Of a stretch of 16,066 nt of DNA, positions 1 to 8,430 are shown one piece after another (within the stretch, counting starts at the first letter, position 1; each line of letters starts with the position of its first letter). The translations under genes and the position numbers were made by a program. Below the pieces are notes generated by a model. That model was not told where the DNA came from. It was given only the letters and a program-made list of their open reading frames with translations, and did no database searches. The stretch spans positions 1-16,066 of the forward strand of contig CAZSAK010000033.1 of assembly GCA_964605155.1 (NCBI GenBank). The letters run 5' to 3'. Source of the stretch: CAZSAK01 sp964605155 (GTDB lineage Bacteria; Pseudomonadota; Gammaproteobacteria; SZUA-140).

Positions 1-989
1 CCAAGGGCGGCGGCACCGTTGAGTTTACCGCGATGGTAGAGCACCTTCTGTGCTGCAGCGACGTTTTCAGACTTGCCCGCCCAAGTGGTCATTGCCGCCT
101 GTTGCAGGGCACGGCCGTATGAAAACGACAGTGTCCAGGGCAGTTTCTTGCCGAGGTTGTTCATGGCGTTGAGGTGGGCCGTGGCGTCCTCATCGCTCTG
201 ACCGCCCGACAGGAATGCAATACCCGGTACCTGGGGTGGTACGGTCTTCAACAGGCAACGCACCGTCTCTTCGGCAACCTTCTGGATATCTGCCTGGGTG
301 GAGCAATCCGCGCCCGAGATGACCATGCTGGGCTTGAGAATGATGCCTTCCAGGGCGACACCCTGCTGCCTCAACTGATCAAACACCACCAGCTGGGTCT
401 TCTCGGTCTCTTCATAGCTGCGCTCGATGGTGTGGTCACCGTCCATCAGCACCTCCGGTTCGACGATCGGGACGATGTTCGCTTCCTGGCACAGGGCGGC
501 ATAGCGCGCCAGTGCATGGGCATTGGCCTCGATGCAGGCATCGCTCGGAATGCCCTTGCCGATGGTGATCACCGCACGCCATTTCGCGAAACGGGCGCCC
601 ATCTCGTAATATTCGGCGAGTCTTTCACGCAGGCCGTCGAGGCCTTCGGTGACCTTCTCGCCCTCGTGCAGGGCGAGGTTTTTTGCACCCGTATCCACCT
701 TGATACCGGGGACGATACCGACGTCCTGCATATACTTGGGAAACGGGGTACCGCTGAGCGTGCTCTGGCGTATGGTTTCATCAAAGAGGATCGCGCCGCC
801 GATGAATTCGGATAATCCCTCGGTGGTTAGCAGCATGTCGCGATATTCGTTGCGTTTACGTTCCGTGGTCTCGATACCGAGCTTGGTAAAACGCTTGTTG
901 CAAGTCGGATTACTCTCATCCATAGCCAGGATGCCTTTGCCCGGGGCAACCATGGCGCGCGCAGTATCCTGTAGCTGTTGAAGGTTCAT
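1..989 (-). CDS. fba: Class I fructose-bisphosphate aldolase, C-terminus cut by the window edge
   Basis: Cleaves or forms fructose 1,6-bisphosphate from dihydroxyacetone phosphate and glyceraldehyde 3-phosphate by a metal-free Schiff-base mechanism; in the Calvin cycle the class I enzyme can often also make sedoheptulose bisphosphate. The visible 329 residues start MNLQQLQDTARAM and hold the class I landmarks: LAMDES (Asp24), FAKWR (Lys136), PIVEPEV (Glu178 and Glu180), the Schiff-base lysine in IILKPSMV (Lys219) and SFSYGRAL near residue 290. Only a short tail is missing compared with the family length of roughly 335-360. The ATG at 987-989 is preceded by a strong GGAGGG ribosome site. It is last in the prk-tkt-gap-pgk-pyk-fba series, 183 bases after pyk. 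Autotrophic operons often carry a class II enzyme here, so the class I type is a choice worth noting. Identification is certain; the physiological direction is inferred. Confidence 0.96.
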   Translation of the reverse strand, partial: MNLQQLQDTARAMVAPGKGILAMDESNPTCNKRFTKLGIETTERKRNEYRDMLLTTEGLSEFIGGAILFDETIRQSTLSGTPFPKYMQDVGIVPGIKVDTGAKNLALHEGEKVTEGLDGLRERLAEYYEMGARFAKWRAVITIGKGIPSDACIEANAHALARYAALCQEANIVPIVEPEVLMDGDHTIERSYEETEKTQLVVFDQLRQQGVALEGIILKPSMVISGADCSTQADIQKVAEETVRCLLKTVPPQVPGIAFLSGGQSDEDATAHLNAMNNLGKKLPWTLSFSYGRALQQAAMTTWAGKSENVAAAQKVLYHRGKLNGAAAL

Positions 990-1039
990 CTTTTAGGTCC
1001 CTCCTGTAATTAACTGTTTGAACTTTATGAATTTATAGG

Positions 1040-1045
1040 ATTATA
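1040..1045 (-). promoter_or_regulatory. Possible -10 box of a separate fba promoter
   Basis: The 183-base pyk-fba spacer (990-1172) contains a perfect TATAAT on the minus strand, about 50 bases upstream of the fba start. The best -35-like hexamer, TTGGCA, sits 21 bases upstream of it, which is too far for a good sigma-70 promoter; no better -35 is seen at 16-18 bases. No hairpin with a U-tract was found after pyk in this spacer, so fba may be reached by read-through as well. Confidence 0.3.
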
Positions 1046-1172
1046 CCGTATCTTGACTTATTGATTTGCCAAGAGTACGGAATGAAATCGTTTATATAGC
1101 CCGTATTTTAATGCGCTTTGATGAAAAAATCACCCTTAAAATGGGGATATCCAGTGAATGCACCGGCAAGCG

Positions 1173-2612
1173 CTAATAGTCCCCGGCCCGTACGATCTTC
1201 AACATATTGGTGCCACCGTGGACACCCATCTTGTCCCCCTTGGTGATGATTACCAGATCGCCATCCTGTACCGTTCCGTAGCGGGTTAACTCCTCTATGA
1301 CAGCCCGGGTAATCTCGATATAGTTATCGCTCGTGGGCGTGAACGGCACCGGATAGACACCGCGAAACAGGGTCACCTTGCGGCGCGTGTGCTCATGGGG
1401 GGTCATTGCGTAGATGGGAATACCCGAGCTGATACGCGACATCCATTTGGGCGTCGAACCGGATTCCGTCAACGAGGCGATGGCACTCACACCGAGATGG
1501 TTGGCCGTGTACATGGTGGCCATGGCGATGGCCTCGTCGATATAGGTAAACTCCTGGCTGACACGGTGACGCGAACTCAGCACCACCTTCTGTTTCTCGG
1601 CACCCTTGCAGATCCTGTCCATCGCCTCCACGACCTTGATCGGATAGTTGCCCGAGGCCGTTTCGGCCGAGAGCATCACCGCATCGGTACCGTCGAGCAC
1701 CGCGTTGGCGACGTCAAAGACCTCGGCACGCGTCGGTATCTGGTGTTCGACCATCGATTGCATCATCTGGGTCGCCGTAATTACCACCCGGTTCATCTGG
1801 CGTGCAAGTTGAATGATATTTTTCTGCACACCCGGCAACTCGGCGTCACCGATCTCGACCCCCAGGTCGCCCCTGGCGATCATCACCACGTCCGTTGCGG
1901 CAATGATATCTTCGATGCCGGTCAATGACTCGGCGCGCTCGATCTTGGCGACGATATTGCCGCTCCCGCCCGCGGCGTTCAACAGTTCGCGCGCCTCGTG
2001 GATATCGGCGGCATTACGCGGAAACGACACGGCGACATAATCGGCCTGTATCTCCGCGGCGACCTTGATGTCAACGCGGTCTTTCTCCGTGATCGCAGCC
2101 GCCGACAGGCCGCCGCCCAGGCGATTGATGCCCTTGTTGTTCGACAACTCGCCGCCGACAACGACACGGCACTGTATCTCGCCATCCTCGATCTGGTCGA
2201 CATGCAATACGATATTACCGTCATCGAGCAACAGGGTGTCGCCGCCCTTCACATCGCTGGGCAGTTGTTTATACGCCAGCCCGACCCTCTCGGTGGTACC
2301 TTCATCAAATGCGAGGTTGGCATCAAGTACGAAATGCTCCCCTTCCCGCAACTCGACCTTGCGGTCCTTGAAGCGGTCGATCCTGATCTTGGGGCCCTGC
2401 AAGTCAGCCAGCACACCGATCTCGCGGCCATTTTCACGGGCCTTTTGACGGACGATCTCGACAACCCTGACATGCTGCTCGGCGCTGCCATGGGAAAAAT
2501 TGACCCGCACCACATCGACGCCGGCCTTGATCAGGCCGTCGATCGTATCAGGGTCATCGCTCGACGGCCCCAGGGTAGCGACAATCTTCGTTCGTCTCAG
2601 TCGTTTCAGCAT
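1173..2612 (-). CDS. pyk: Pyruvate kinase
   Basis: Transfers phosphate from phosphoenolpyruvate to ADP, giving pyruvate and ATP in the cytosol. The 479 residues match the usual bacterial length. The N-terminal strand TKIVATLGPSS, the substrate loop VRVNFSHG (Arg36, Asn38, Ser40), LQGPKIR (71-77), the signature NIVAKIERAES with catalytic Lys223 and metal ligand Glu225, ARGDLGVE (Asp249) and ITATQMM (Thr281) are all present; the C-terminal domain ends with the ITKGD/GTNMLKI segment. It starts 47 bases after the pgk stop with no clear Shine-Dalgarno, which hints at weak or coupled initiation. Within a gluconeogenic Calvin-cycle operon it provides the drain from phosphoglycerate to pyruvate and thus to biosynthesis. 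Allosteric control cannot be read from the sequence. Confidence 0.98.
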   Translation of the reverse strand: MLKRLRRTKIVATLGPSSDDPDTIDGLIKAGVDVVRVNFSHGSAEQHVRVVEIVRQKARENGREIGVLADLQGPKIRIDRFKDRKVELREGEHFVLDANLAFDEGTTERVGLAYKQLPSDVKGGDTLLLDDGNIVLHVDQIEDGEIQCRVVVGGELSNNKGINRLGGGLSAAAITEKDRVDIKVAAEIQADYVAVSFPRNAADIHEARELLNAAGGSGNIVAKIERAESLTGIEDIIAATDVVMIARGDLGVEIGDAELPGVQKNIIQLARQMNRVVITATQMMQSMVEHQIPTRAEVFDVANAVLDGTDAVMLSAETASGNYPIKVVEAMDRICKGAEKQKVVLSSRHRVSQEFTYIDEAIAMATMYTANHLGVSAIASLTESGSTPKWMSRISSGIPIYAMTPHEHTRRKVTLFRGVYPVPFTPTSDNYIEITRAVIEELTRYGTVQDGDLVIITKGDKMGVHGGTNMLKIVRAGDY

Positions 2613-2659
2613 ATGCTTACAGGTGTGTTAAATTCCAGGGCAGGAATGAACAATTGTGT

Positions 2660-3838
2660 TTATGTTTTCGCGCGTTGTTCCAGTATCGCAACGGCCGGTA
2701 ATTTCTTGCCCTCGAGAAATTCGAGAAAAGCACCGCCGCCGGTTGATATATAGGAAACCTTGTCGGCAATCTTGTATTTGGAAACCGCGGCAAGTGTATC
2801 ACCACCGCCCGCAATAGAAAATGCGTCACTGTCCGCGATCGCTATCGCCAGCCGGCGCGTCCCCTCCCCGAACTGATCGAATTCGAACACGCCCACGGGA
2901 CCGTTCCAGACAATGGTGCCCGCCTTTTTAATAATGGCGTCAAACAGGTCGGAGGTCTTCGGTCCGACATCGAACACCAGGTCGTCGGTGTCGATCTCAT
3001 CGACATTTTTCAACGTCGCTGCGGCATCCTCGGAAAATTCCTTGCCGCACACAACATCCTGCGGGACCGGTATGTCACCGCCGCGAGACTGCGCGGCGCT
3101 GGTCAGGCGCCTGGCCTCATCGACCAGATCGGGTTCGTACAATGACTTGCCAACCGGATAGCCCGCGGCCGCAATGAAGGTATTGGCAATGCCGCCGCCG
3201 ACGATGAGTTGATCCACCACGGTGGATAGCGATTCCAGCACGGTCAACTTGGTCGACACCTTGGAACCACCGACGATCGCCACCAGCGGGCGTGCCGGGT
3301 TATCCAGCGCCTTACCCAGCGCCTCCAGTTCACCGGCCAGCAACGGACCGGCACAGGCTACCGGTGCATATTGCGCCACGCCGTAGGTCGATGCCTGGGC
3401 ACGATGGGCCGTGCCGAACGCATCCATGACATAGATATCGCACAGCGCCGCCATCCGGCGGGCAAGGGCCTCATCGTTTTTCTTTTCACCCTTGTTGAAG
3501 CGGACGTTCTCGCACATGACCACTGCCCCGTCACCGACCTCGACACCGTCCAGCCAGTCTCTGACCAGTTCAACCTGATGACCCAGCAGCCCGGACAGAT
3601 GCTCGGCGACCGGCGCAAGTGAGTACTTTTCATCGTAGACGCCTTCCTCCGGGCGTCCCAGATGCGACATCAGCATAACCCTGGCGCCTTTGTTGGCGGC
3701 GTGCTCGATCGTCGGCATGGAGGCACGGATACGCGTGTCATCCGCGACCTTGCCGTCCTTGAGGGGAACATTGAGATCCATACGGATCAGAACCCGTCTG
3801 CCCGCAAGATCGAGATCGGTCATTTTTTTTATCGTCAT
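2660..3838 (-). CDS. pgk: Phosphoglycerate kinase
   Basis: Interconverts 3-phosphoglycerate plus ATP and 1,3-bisphosphoglycerate plus ADP; in CO2 fixation it runs toward the bisphosphate. The 392 residues are the normal bacterial length and show the N-domain substrate site (VLIRMDLNVPL with Asp21 and Asn23, Arg36, SHLGRP at 58-63, ENVRF with Arg113, AHRA with Arg146), the nucleotide-domain GGSKVSTK (Lys193, Lys197), WNGPVGVFE and the GGGDT loop (344-348). The ATG at 3836-3838 has GGGGTGA seven bases upstream; an internal ATG five codons later lacks such a site. It follows gap across a 157-base spacer that contains a long hairpin, and precedes pyk by 47 bases, so one transcript is likely. Confidence 0.98.
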   Translation of the reverse strand: MTIKKMTDLDLAGRRVLIRMDLNVPLKDGKVADDTRIRASMPTIEHAANKGARVMLMSHLGRPEEGVYDEKYSLAPVAEHLSGLLGHQVELVRDWLDGVEVGDGAVVMCENVRFNKGEKKNDEALARRMAALCDIYVMDAFGTAHRAQASTYGVAQYAPVACAGPLLAGELEALGKALDNPARPLVAIVGGSKVSTKLTVLESLSTVVDQLIVGGGIANTFIAAAGYPVGKSLYEPDLVDEARRLTSAAQSRGGDIPVPQDVVCGKEFSEDAAATLKNVDEIDTDDLVFDVGPKTSDLFDAIIKKAGTIVWNGPVGVFEFDQFGEGTRRLAIAIADSDAFSIAGGGDTLAAVSKYKIADKVSYISTGGGAFLEFLEGKKLPAVAILEQRAKT

Positions 3839-3913
3839 TCAATCACCCCGGACATCTGAATATTCGAGAATACAGTTGGACTTCGTATGTATTAGCCATG
3901 CTATCAACGGCCA

Positions 3914-3958
3914 AGAGATACAAGAAAAAGGAACTATTGGCCTTTCCCCTGTATCTCT
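3914..3958 (-). repeat. 18-bp stem-loop in the gap-pgk spacer
   Basis: On the minus-strand transcript, AGAGATACAGGGGAAAGG pairs along its whole length with CCTTTTTCTTGTATCTCT, using three G-U pairs, around a 9-base loop. It begins about 37 bases after the gap stop codon. No U-tract follows, so it does not look like an intrinsic terminator. It could protect the 3' end of a processed gap mRNA, or be an RNase III site, which would let gap be made in larger amounts than pgk. That role is inferred; the pairing is read directly. Confidence 0.6.
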
Positions 3959-3995
3959 CTTGATCCCCGTCAGGACAGTCTTTTGACGACTGCCG

Positions 3996-5009
3996 CTACT
4001 TTGCGTTCATCAAGGCAACGGTGGTATCCAGCATACGATTCGAGAAACCCCATTCATTATCGTACCAGGACAGTACCTTGACGAGCTTGCCGTCGATCAC
4101 CTTGGTAAGTGACGCATCATAGGTCGAGGACGCCGGGTCATGATTGAAGTCGATAGAGACCAGCGGCTCATCGTTGTAATTCAAGATACCCTTCAGGTCA
4201 CCCTGCGAGGCCTCCTTCATGATGCTGTCGATCTCGTCCTTGCTGGTTTCACGGGCCGCCGTGAAGGTCAGGTCGACCACCGAGACGTTGATGGTCGGTA
4301 CCCGGATCGCGAACCCGTCCAGTTTGCCGTTCAGTTCCGGCATCACCAGACCGACCGCGGCCGCGGCCCCGGTCTTGGTCGGGATCTGTGACTGGGTGGC
4401 TGAACGGGCACGGCGCAGGTCGCTGTGGTAGACGTCGGTCAATACCTGGTCATTGGTATAGGAATGGATGGTCGTCATCAGCCCGTTCACGAGGCCAATC
4501 TTGTCGTGCAACGGCTTGACCAGCGGCGCCAGGCAGTTGGTTGTGCAGGATGCATTCGAGATCACCGTGTCACTGGCCTTGAGTGTTTTATGGTTGACAC
4601 CGTAGACGATGGTGGCGTCCACATCGTTGCCGCCGGGGGCGGAGATGATCACCTTTTTCGCGCCGCCCTGCAGATGCGCCGAGGCCTTGGCCTTGCTGGC
4701 GAAGAACCCGGTACTCTCATGCACAACCTCGACGCCGAGTTCATTCCACGGCAGCTTGGAGGGATCCCGTTCAGCCAGTACACGGATCTTGTCGCCGTTG
4801 ACCACCATGTAGTCACCCTCGACGGATACCTTGCCGGGAAACTTGCCATGAACGGTATCATGACGGGTCAGGTACGCGTTGGTGTTTGCATCACCCAGGT
4901 CATTAATGGCGACGATCTGTATCTGATCGTTTCTGCCGGACTCATACAAGGCGCGCAGGATGTTCCGCCCGATCCGCCCGTAACCATTGATTGCAATTTT
5001 AATTGCCAT
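3996..5009 (-). CDS. gap: Glyceraldehyde-3-phosphate dehydrogenase, type I
   Basis: Interconverts glyceraldehyde 3-phosphate and 1,3-bisphosphoglycerate with NAD(P). From the ATG at 5007-5009 the product has 337 residues, the usual length. It opens MAIKIAINGYGRIGRN (Rossmann glycine motif), has the active-site SNASCTTNC with Cys155, the partner His182 in TIHSYTNDQ, and the C-terminal WYDNEWGF. The residues INDL after the second strand, with Asp at the position that usually contacts the adenosine ribose, favour NAD over NADP. A GAGGGGG ribosome site seven bases upstream selects this ATG over a TTG two codons earlier (5013-5015). It lies 68 bases after tkt. In an autotroph it would run reductively; no plant-type regulatory extension is present. 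Confidence 0.97.
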   Translation of the reverse strand: MAIKIAINGYGRIGRNILRALYESGRNDQIQIVAINDLGDANTNAYLTRHDTVHGKFPGKVSVEGDYMVVNGDKIRVLAERDPSKLPWNELGVEVVHESTGFFASKAKASAHLQGGAKKVIISAPGGNDVDATIVYGVNHKTLKASDTVISNASCTTNCLAPLVKPLHDKIGLVNGLMTTIHSYTNDQVLTDVYHSDLRRARSATQSQIPTKTGAAAAVGLVMPELNGKLDGFAIRVPTINVSVVDLTFTAARETSKDEIDSIMKEASQGDLKGILNYNDEPLVSIDFNHDPASSTYDASLTKVIDGKLVKVLSWYDNEWGFSNRMLDTTVALMNAK

Positions 5010-5077
5010 TCTCAAACCCCCTCAATTAATGAAACATTAGCCATTTATTATCGATTGATCGTTTGGTGACGGCCGCG

Positions 5078-7096
5078 TCATGAGGCTCGCCTGACCTCCG
5101 TCTTCAGCAGACCCTCGACGGTTGCCACGACATTGTCCACCGTAAAACCGAAGTGCTTGAAGACATCAGCGGCCGGCGCCGACTCGCCGAAGGTATCGAT
5201 ACCGACCATCCTGCCGTCGAGACCGACATACTTGTACCAGTAGGCTGTGACACCCGCCTCGATCGAGACCCGGTTGGTCACTGTGGGTGGCAATACCGAT
5301 TCACGATAGGCCTCGTCCTGCGCATCGAAGACATCGGCAGACGGCATCGACACCACCCTGATCTTTTTCCCTTTACCGGCCAGCTGTTCGGCCGCGTCCA
5401 TTGCCAGCCCCACCTCGGAACCGGTGGCGATGATGATGGCATCAGGGGTCCCTTCGCAATCGCTCAGTATATAACCGCCGCGCGCGATAGCGGCGATTTG
5501 ATTTTCACTGCGTTGCTGATGGGGAAGTCCCTGACGGGAGAATATCAGACTCGTCGGGCCCGAACGGCGTTCGATGGCGAGTTTCCATGCCACCGTCGAT
5601 TCCACCGCATCACAGGGACGCCATACCGACATGTTCGGTATATAACGCAGGGTCGCCAATTGCTCCACGGCCTGGTGGGTCGGACCGTCCTCGCCCAGAC
5701 CGATCGAATCATGGGTATAGACAAACAGTGACGGTACCTTCATCAATGCCGACATGCGCAGTGCATTGCGCGCATATTCCGAAAACATCAAAAAGGTCCC
5801 GCCGAACGGGATGAACCCACCGTGCAGGGCAATCCCGTTCATGATCGCCGACATGCCGAATTCACGTACCCCGTAATAGATATAATTACCGTCGGAGACG
5901 GTATTACTGATCGGCTTGCAGTCTTTCCACATGGTCAGGTTGGAACCTGCGAGATCCGCAGACCCGCCGATAAACTCGGGCAAGAGGGGGGCAAAACCGT
6001 TGATCGCGTTTTGTGATGCCTTGCGCGATGCAATCGACTCACCTTTCGAGACAACGGATTGAACGAATTCATCGGCCCTGGCGGCCCAGTCCTGTGGTAA
6101 TTCGCCGCTCACGCGGCGTTCAAACTCCGCCGCAAGTTCCGGATGTGCCTGCTTGTAGGCCGCGAATTTCTCATTCCAGGTGTTCTCTGCGGCGGTCCCC
6201 TTGTCCTTTGCATCCCATCCGGCATAGATCTCATCAGGGATCTCGAAGGGGCCGTGTTTCCAGCCCAGATTTTCACGTGTCGCTGCCACTTCATCCTCAC
6301 CCAGAGCCGCGCCATGGCAATCATGGCTGCCGCACAGATTCGGAGCACCGTAACCGATGACGGTCTTGCAACAGATCATCGTGGGCTTGTCGTTCACCGA
6401 GCGCGCCTCGTGGATTGCCTTGTCGACCGCTGCCGGGTCATGACCGTCGACATCGCGCACCACGTGCCAGCCGTAGGCCTCGAAACGTTTCGGCGTATCA
6501 TCGGTGAACCAGCCTTCGACATGGCCGTCGATGGAGATGCCGTTGTCGTCATAAAAACAGATCAGCTTGCCGAGACCCAGTGTACCGGCGAGTGAACAGG
6601 CCTCGTGAGAGATCCCTTCCATCAGGCACCCATCACCGAGAAATACATAGGTATAGTGATCCACGATGTGGTGACCGTCGCGATTGAACTGGCCGGCCAG
6701 CACCTTCTCGGCGATCGCCATACCCACCGCGTTGGTAAGCCCCTGCCCCAGCGGCCCGGTGGTCGTTTCGATACCCGGCGCATAGCCGTACTCGGGGTGT
6801 CCGGGGGTCTTGGAATGGAGCTGGCGGAATTGCTTGATCTCCTCCATCGGGAGATCGTAGCCGGTCAGATGAAGCAAGGAATACAACAGCATTGAACCAT
6901 GGCCGTTCGACATCACGAAACGGTCACGGTTGGCCCATTTCGGATTCGTGGGGTTATGTTGCAAAAAATCATTCCACAGCACCTGGGCGATATCCGCCAT
7001 CCCCATCGGGGCTCCCGGGTGTCCGGAATTTGCCTTTTGTACGGCATCCATACTCAGCACCCGGATGGCATCAGCTAATTCTTTGCGCGATGGCAT
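5078..7096 (-). CDS. tkt: Transketolase
   Basis: Thiamine-diphosphate enzyme that moves two-carbon units between sugar phosphates; in the Calvin cycle it makes xylulose 5-phosphate with erythrose 4-phosphate or ribose 5-phosphate. The 672 residues compare with about 660-670 for bacterial enzymes. Visible landmarks are the SGHPGAPMG loop with His26, NGHGS (His66), the cofactor motif from GDGCLMEG (154-161) to Asn185, the catalytic glutamate in REFGMSAIMNG (Glu412), and GEDGPTHQ (468-475). The start is an ATG six bases after GAGGAGA. It lies 69 bases downstream of prk and 68 upstream of gap, so it belongs to the same leftward unit. It could equally serve the non-oxidative pentose phosphate pathway. 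Confidence 0.98.
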   Translation of the reverse strand: MPSRKELADAIRVLSMDAVQKANSGHPGAPMGMADIAQVLWNDFLQHNPTNPKWANRDRFVMSNGHGSMLLYSLLHLTGYDLPMEEIKQFRQLHSKTPGHPEYGYAPGIETTTGPLGQGLTNAVGMAIAEKVLAGQFNRDGHHIVDHYTYVFLGDGCLMEGISHEACSLAGTLGLGKLICFYDDNGISIDGHVEGWFTDDTPKRFEAYGWHVVRDVDGHDPAAVDKAIHEARSVNDKPTMICCKTVIGYGAPNLCGSHDCHGAALGEDEVAATRENLGWKHGPFEIPDEIYAGWDAKDKGTAAENTWNEKFAAYKQAHPELAAEFERRVSGELPQDWAARADEFVQSVVSKGESIASRKASQNAINGFAPLLPEFIGGSADLAGSNLTMWKDCKPISNTVSDGNYIYYGVREFGMSAIMNGIALHGGFIPFGGTFLMFSEYARNALRMSALMKVPSLFVYTHDSIGLGEDGPTHQAVEQLATLRYIPNMSVWRPCDAVESTVAWKLAIERRSGPTSLIFSRQGLPHQQRSENQIAAIARGGYILSDCEGTPDAIIIATGSEVGLAMDAAEQLAGKGKKIRVVSMPSADVFDAQDEAYRESVLPPTVTNRVSIEAGVTAYWYKYVGLDGRMVGIDTFGESAPAADVFKHFGFTVDNVVATVEGLLKTEVRRAS

Positions 7097-7165
7097 AGGC
7101 TTCTCCTCACTTTATTTATATTGATTCATTCAGATCATACGCAGAGTGCGTTGATCACTATGGAC

Positions 7166-8098
7166 TCAGTCATAATGACCTGAAGCCGCTTTCAATAAAT
7201 GCAATCCCACCAGCAACTGGGTCAGGGCCAGCGGGTATGACTTGATTTCCTCGCCGGTGGTACCCGTAAGCACACCGATGTGTTCCCTGCTCAATTGCCG
7301 GTGCTCTCCCGGTATATAATCCAGCAGCAGATTCACCAGCTGCCCGGCCTTGTCATCTGTGATCGAGCCGTCGATCTCGAGCCGGTCTACCGGCAGGCCC
7401 ATGTCCCGATCGAGTTCCAGCCTGATCCCGCCCTGATCATCATCCCGTTCCAGCACGGGTGACAGATCCGGGTGCGGCAATGTCGGGCGCAGCACCAGGG
7501 ATACATTGAGGTGCGCACCCATCTCATGTTTATGTTGCGGTGGCGGATAGAAACTGACCACCATGTCCGCCCACTTGCGCTGCGGCTGGATATACGCTTC
7601 CGTATCCGGTTTGCGCAGCGCCATCTCCTTCAGCACGCCTCCCTCGGTATGTCCCCGTTTTGCAGTATCCCGCTTCAGCTTCCACATCAATCTCAGGTCT
7701 TCCGGAGGCGCCAGGAAGACCTTGACGTCATAACAACCGCGCATCGCCTTGGTGTAGTATCCCAATAATCCTTCCACGATGATAAATTGCCGTGGCTCCA
7801 CATAGGTCGGGGGATCGAAGTCTCCTGTTGCATGGTTGTAATTCGGTTTGAGTATCGGTTCTCCTCTTTTCAGTAAATCAAGGTGTTGCTCGATAATATC
7901 CAGGTAGTTGCAGTCCGGATGCAATGCCGTAATCTTCCGCTTTGCCCTCTCCGCCCGGTTGTATCTGTGGTAGTCATCCGTACAGATCACTGCCACACGA
8001 TGCTCACCCAATACCTGCGCAATGCCGCCGGTCAAGGTGGTCTTGCCTGCCGCGGAATCGCCGACGATACCGAGTACGATGGGATTGATACGCCTCAT
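7166..8098 (-). CDS. prk: Phosphoribulokinase
   Basis: Phosphorylates ribulose 5-phosphate to ribulose 1,5-bisphosphate, the CO2 acceptor of RuBisCO. The 310 residues start with a P-loop, GIVGDSAAGKTT (about 10-21), followed by ICTDDYHRYNR (38-48), LKPNYNHATGDFDPP and IIVEGLLGYY, then KRDTAKRGHT and RKPDTEAYIQPQ. This pattern resembles the plant/cyanobacterial branch (DDYH, KPIYNHETG, RDMAERGHT, AYIEPQ) more than the roughly 290-residue CbbP typical of purple and sulfur bacteria. The cysteine next to DDYH (Cys39) is kept, but the P-loop cysteine that forms the light-regulated disulfide in plants is alanine here. No clear Shine-Dalgarno precedes the ATG. Heading the tkt-gap-pgk series supports a Calvin-cycle role; a related uridine-kinase-type sugar kinase is the alternative. 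Confidence 0.85.
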   Translation of the reverse strand: MRRINPIVLGIVGDSAAGKTTLTGGIAQVLGEHRVAVICTDDYHRYNRAERAKRKITALHPDCNYLDIIEQHLDLLKRGEPILKPNYNHATGDFDPPTYVEPRQFIIVEGLLGYYTKAMRGCYDVKVFLAPPEDLRLMWKLKRDTAKRGHTEGGVLKEMALRKPDTEAYIQPQRKWADMVVSFYPPPQHKHEMGAHLNVSLVLRPTLPHPDLSPVLERDDDQGGIRLELDRDMGLPVDRLEIDGSITDDKAGQLVNLLLDYIPGEHRQLSREHIGVLTGTTGEEIKSYPLALTQLLVGLHLLKAASGHYD

Positions 8099-8148
8099 TA
8101 CTGCATAAAAAACCAGCTTGTTATCATTTATAAATTATTATTGATGGC

Positions 8149-8176
8149 TGTATACACTGCCCATCGCAGGTTTCAA
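8149..8176 (-). promoter_or_regulatory. Putative sigma-70 promoter for prk and the downstream Calvin-cycle genes
   Basis: On the minus strand TTGAAA (8171-8176) and TATACA (8149-8154) are 16 bases apart, giving a predicted start near 8142 and a leader of about 44 bases before the prk ATG. The -35 matches consensus in five of six positions and the -10 in four. Confidence 0.4.
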
Positions 8177-8235
8177 ACTGTGAAGCCTGTACAACGATAT
8201 CTACGCAGACCTTAAGACGCGCCCCAAATGCACAG

Positions 8236-8260
8236 AAAAAAACGGCCGCCCGCTGCGGCC
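8236..8260 (-). terminator. Rho-independent terminator of the thioredoxin-like gene
   Basis: Read on the minus strand, GGCCGC and GCGGCC pair perfectly around a five-base loop (stem 8244-8249 with 8255-8260), followed by one G and a run of seven T. It lies about 170 bases beyond the stop of the gene at 8431 and shields the prk promoter from read-through. Confidence 0.75.
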
Positions 8261-8430
8261 ATTCGTTTTACTCCATCTTTTCTTTATATAAACCAATCTA
8301 GATGGATTGAAAATTTTAAGTGGTTTATTTTCTACTACCTATCTCCATTCGGCAATAGTTGCGGCCGCTGATTTGATCAATCAGCCCCGTTCAAGTCAAA
8401 ATAATGGCGTTCTTTCATGCCGCCATGCGG

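Larger units (their letters stand above)
8099..8430. other. 332-base spacer between prk and the thioredoxin-like gene
   Basis: No ORF in this stretch is supported. It holds the putative prk promoter (8149-8176), the thioredoxin-like gene's terminator (8236-8260), an AT-rich inverted repeat TAAACCA...TGGTTTA (8289-8295 and 8321-8327) of unknown role, and the repeat ATGGCG...CGCCAT (8404-8426) a few bases after the stop of the thioredoxin-like gene, which on the minus strand is followed by TATTTT and may be a first weak terminator. Confidence 0.6.

Noticed and set aside
1998..2753. 251-codon plus-strand frame antisense to pyk and the end of pgk
   Set aside because: Shadow of the GC-rich codon pattern of pyk; its product has no recognisable family and pyk itself is certain. 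The same holds for the long antisense frames in fba, gap, tkt, metK and ahcY.
5010..5015. TTG start two codons upstream for gap
   Set aside because: The GAGGGGG ribosome site is correctly spaced for the ATG at 5009 and too close to the TTG; the family begins at MxIKIAINGYG.
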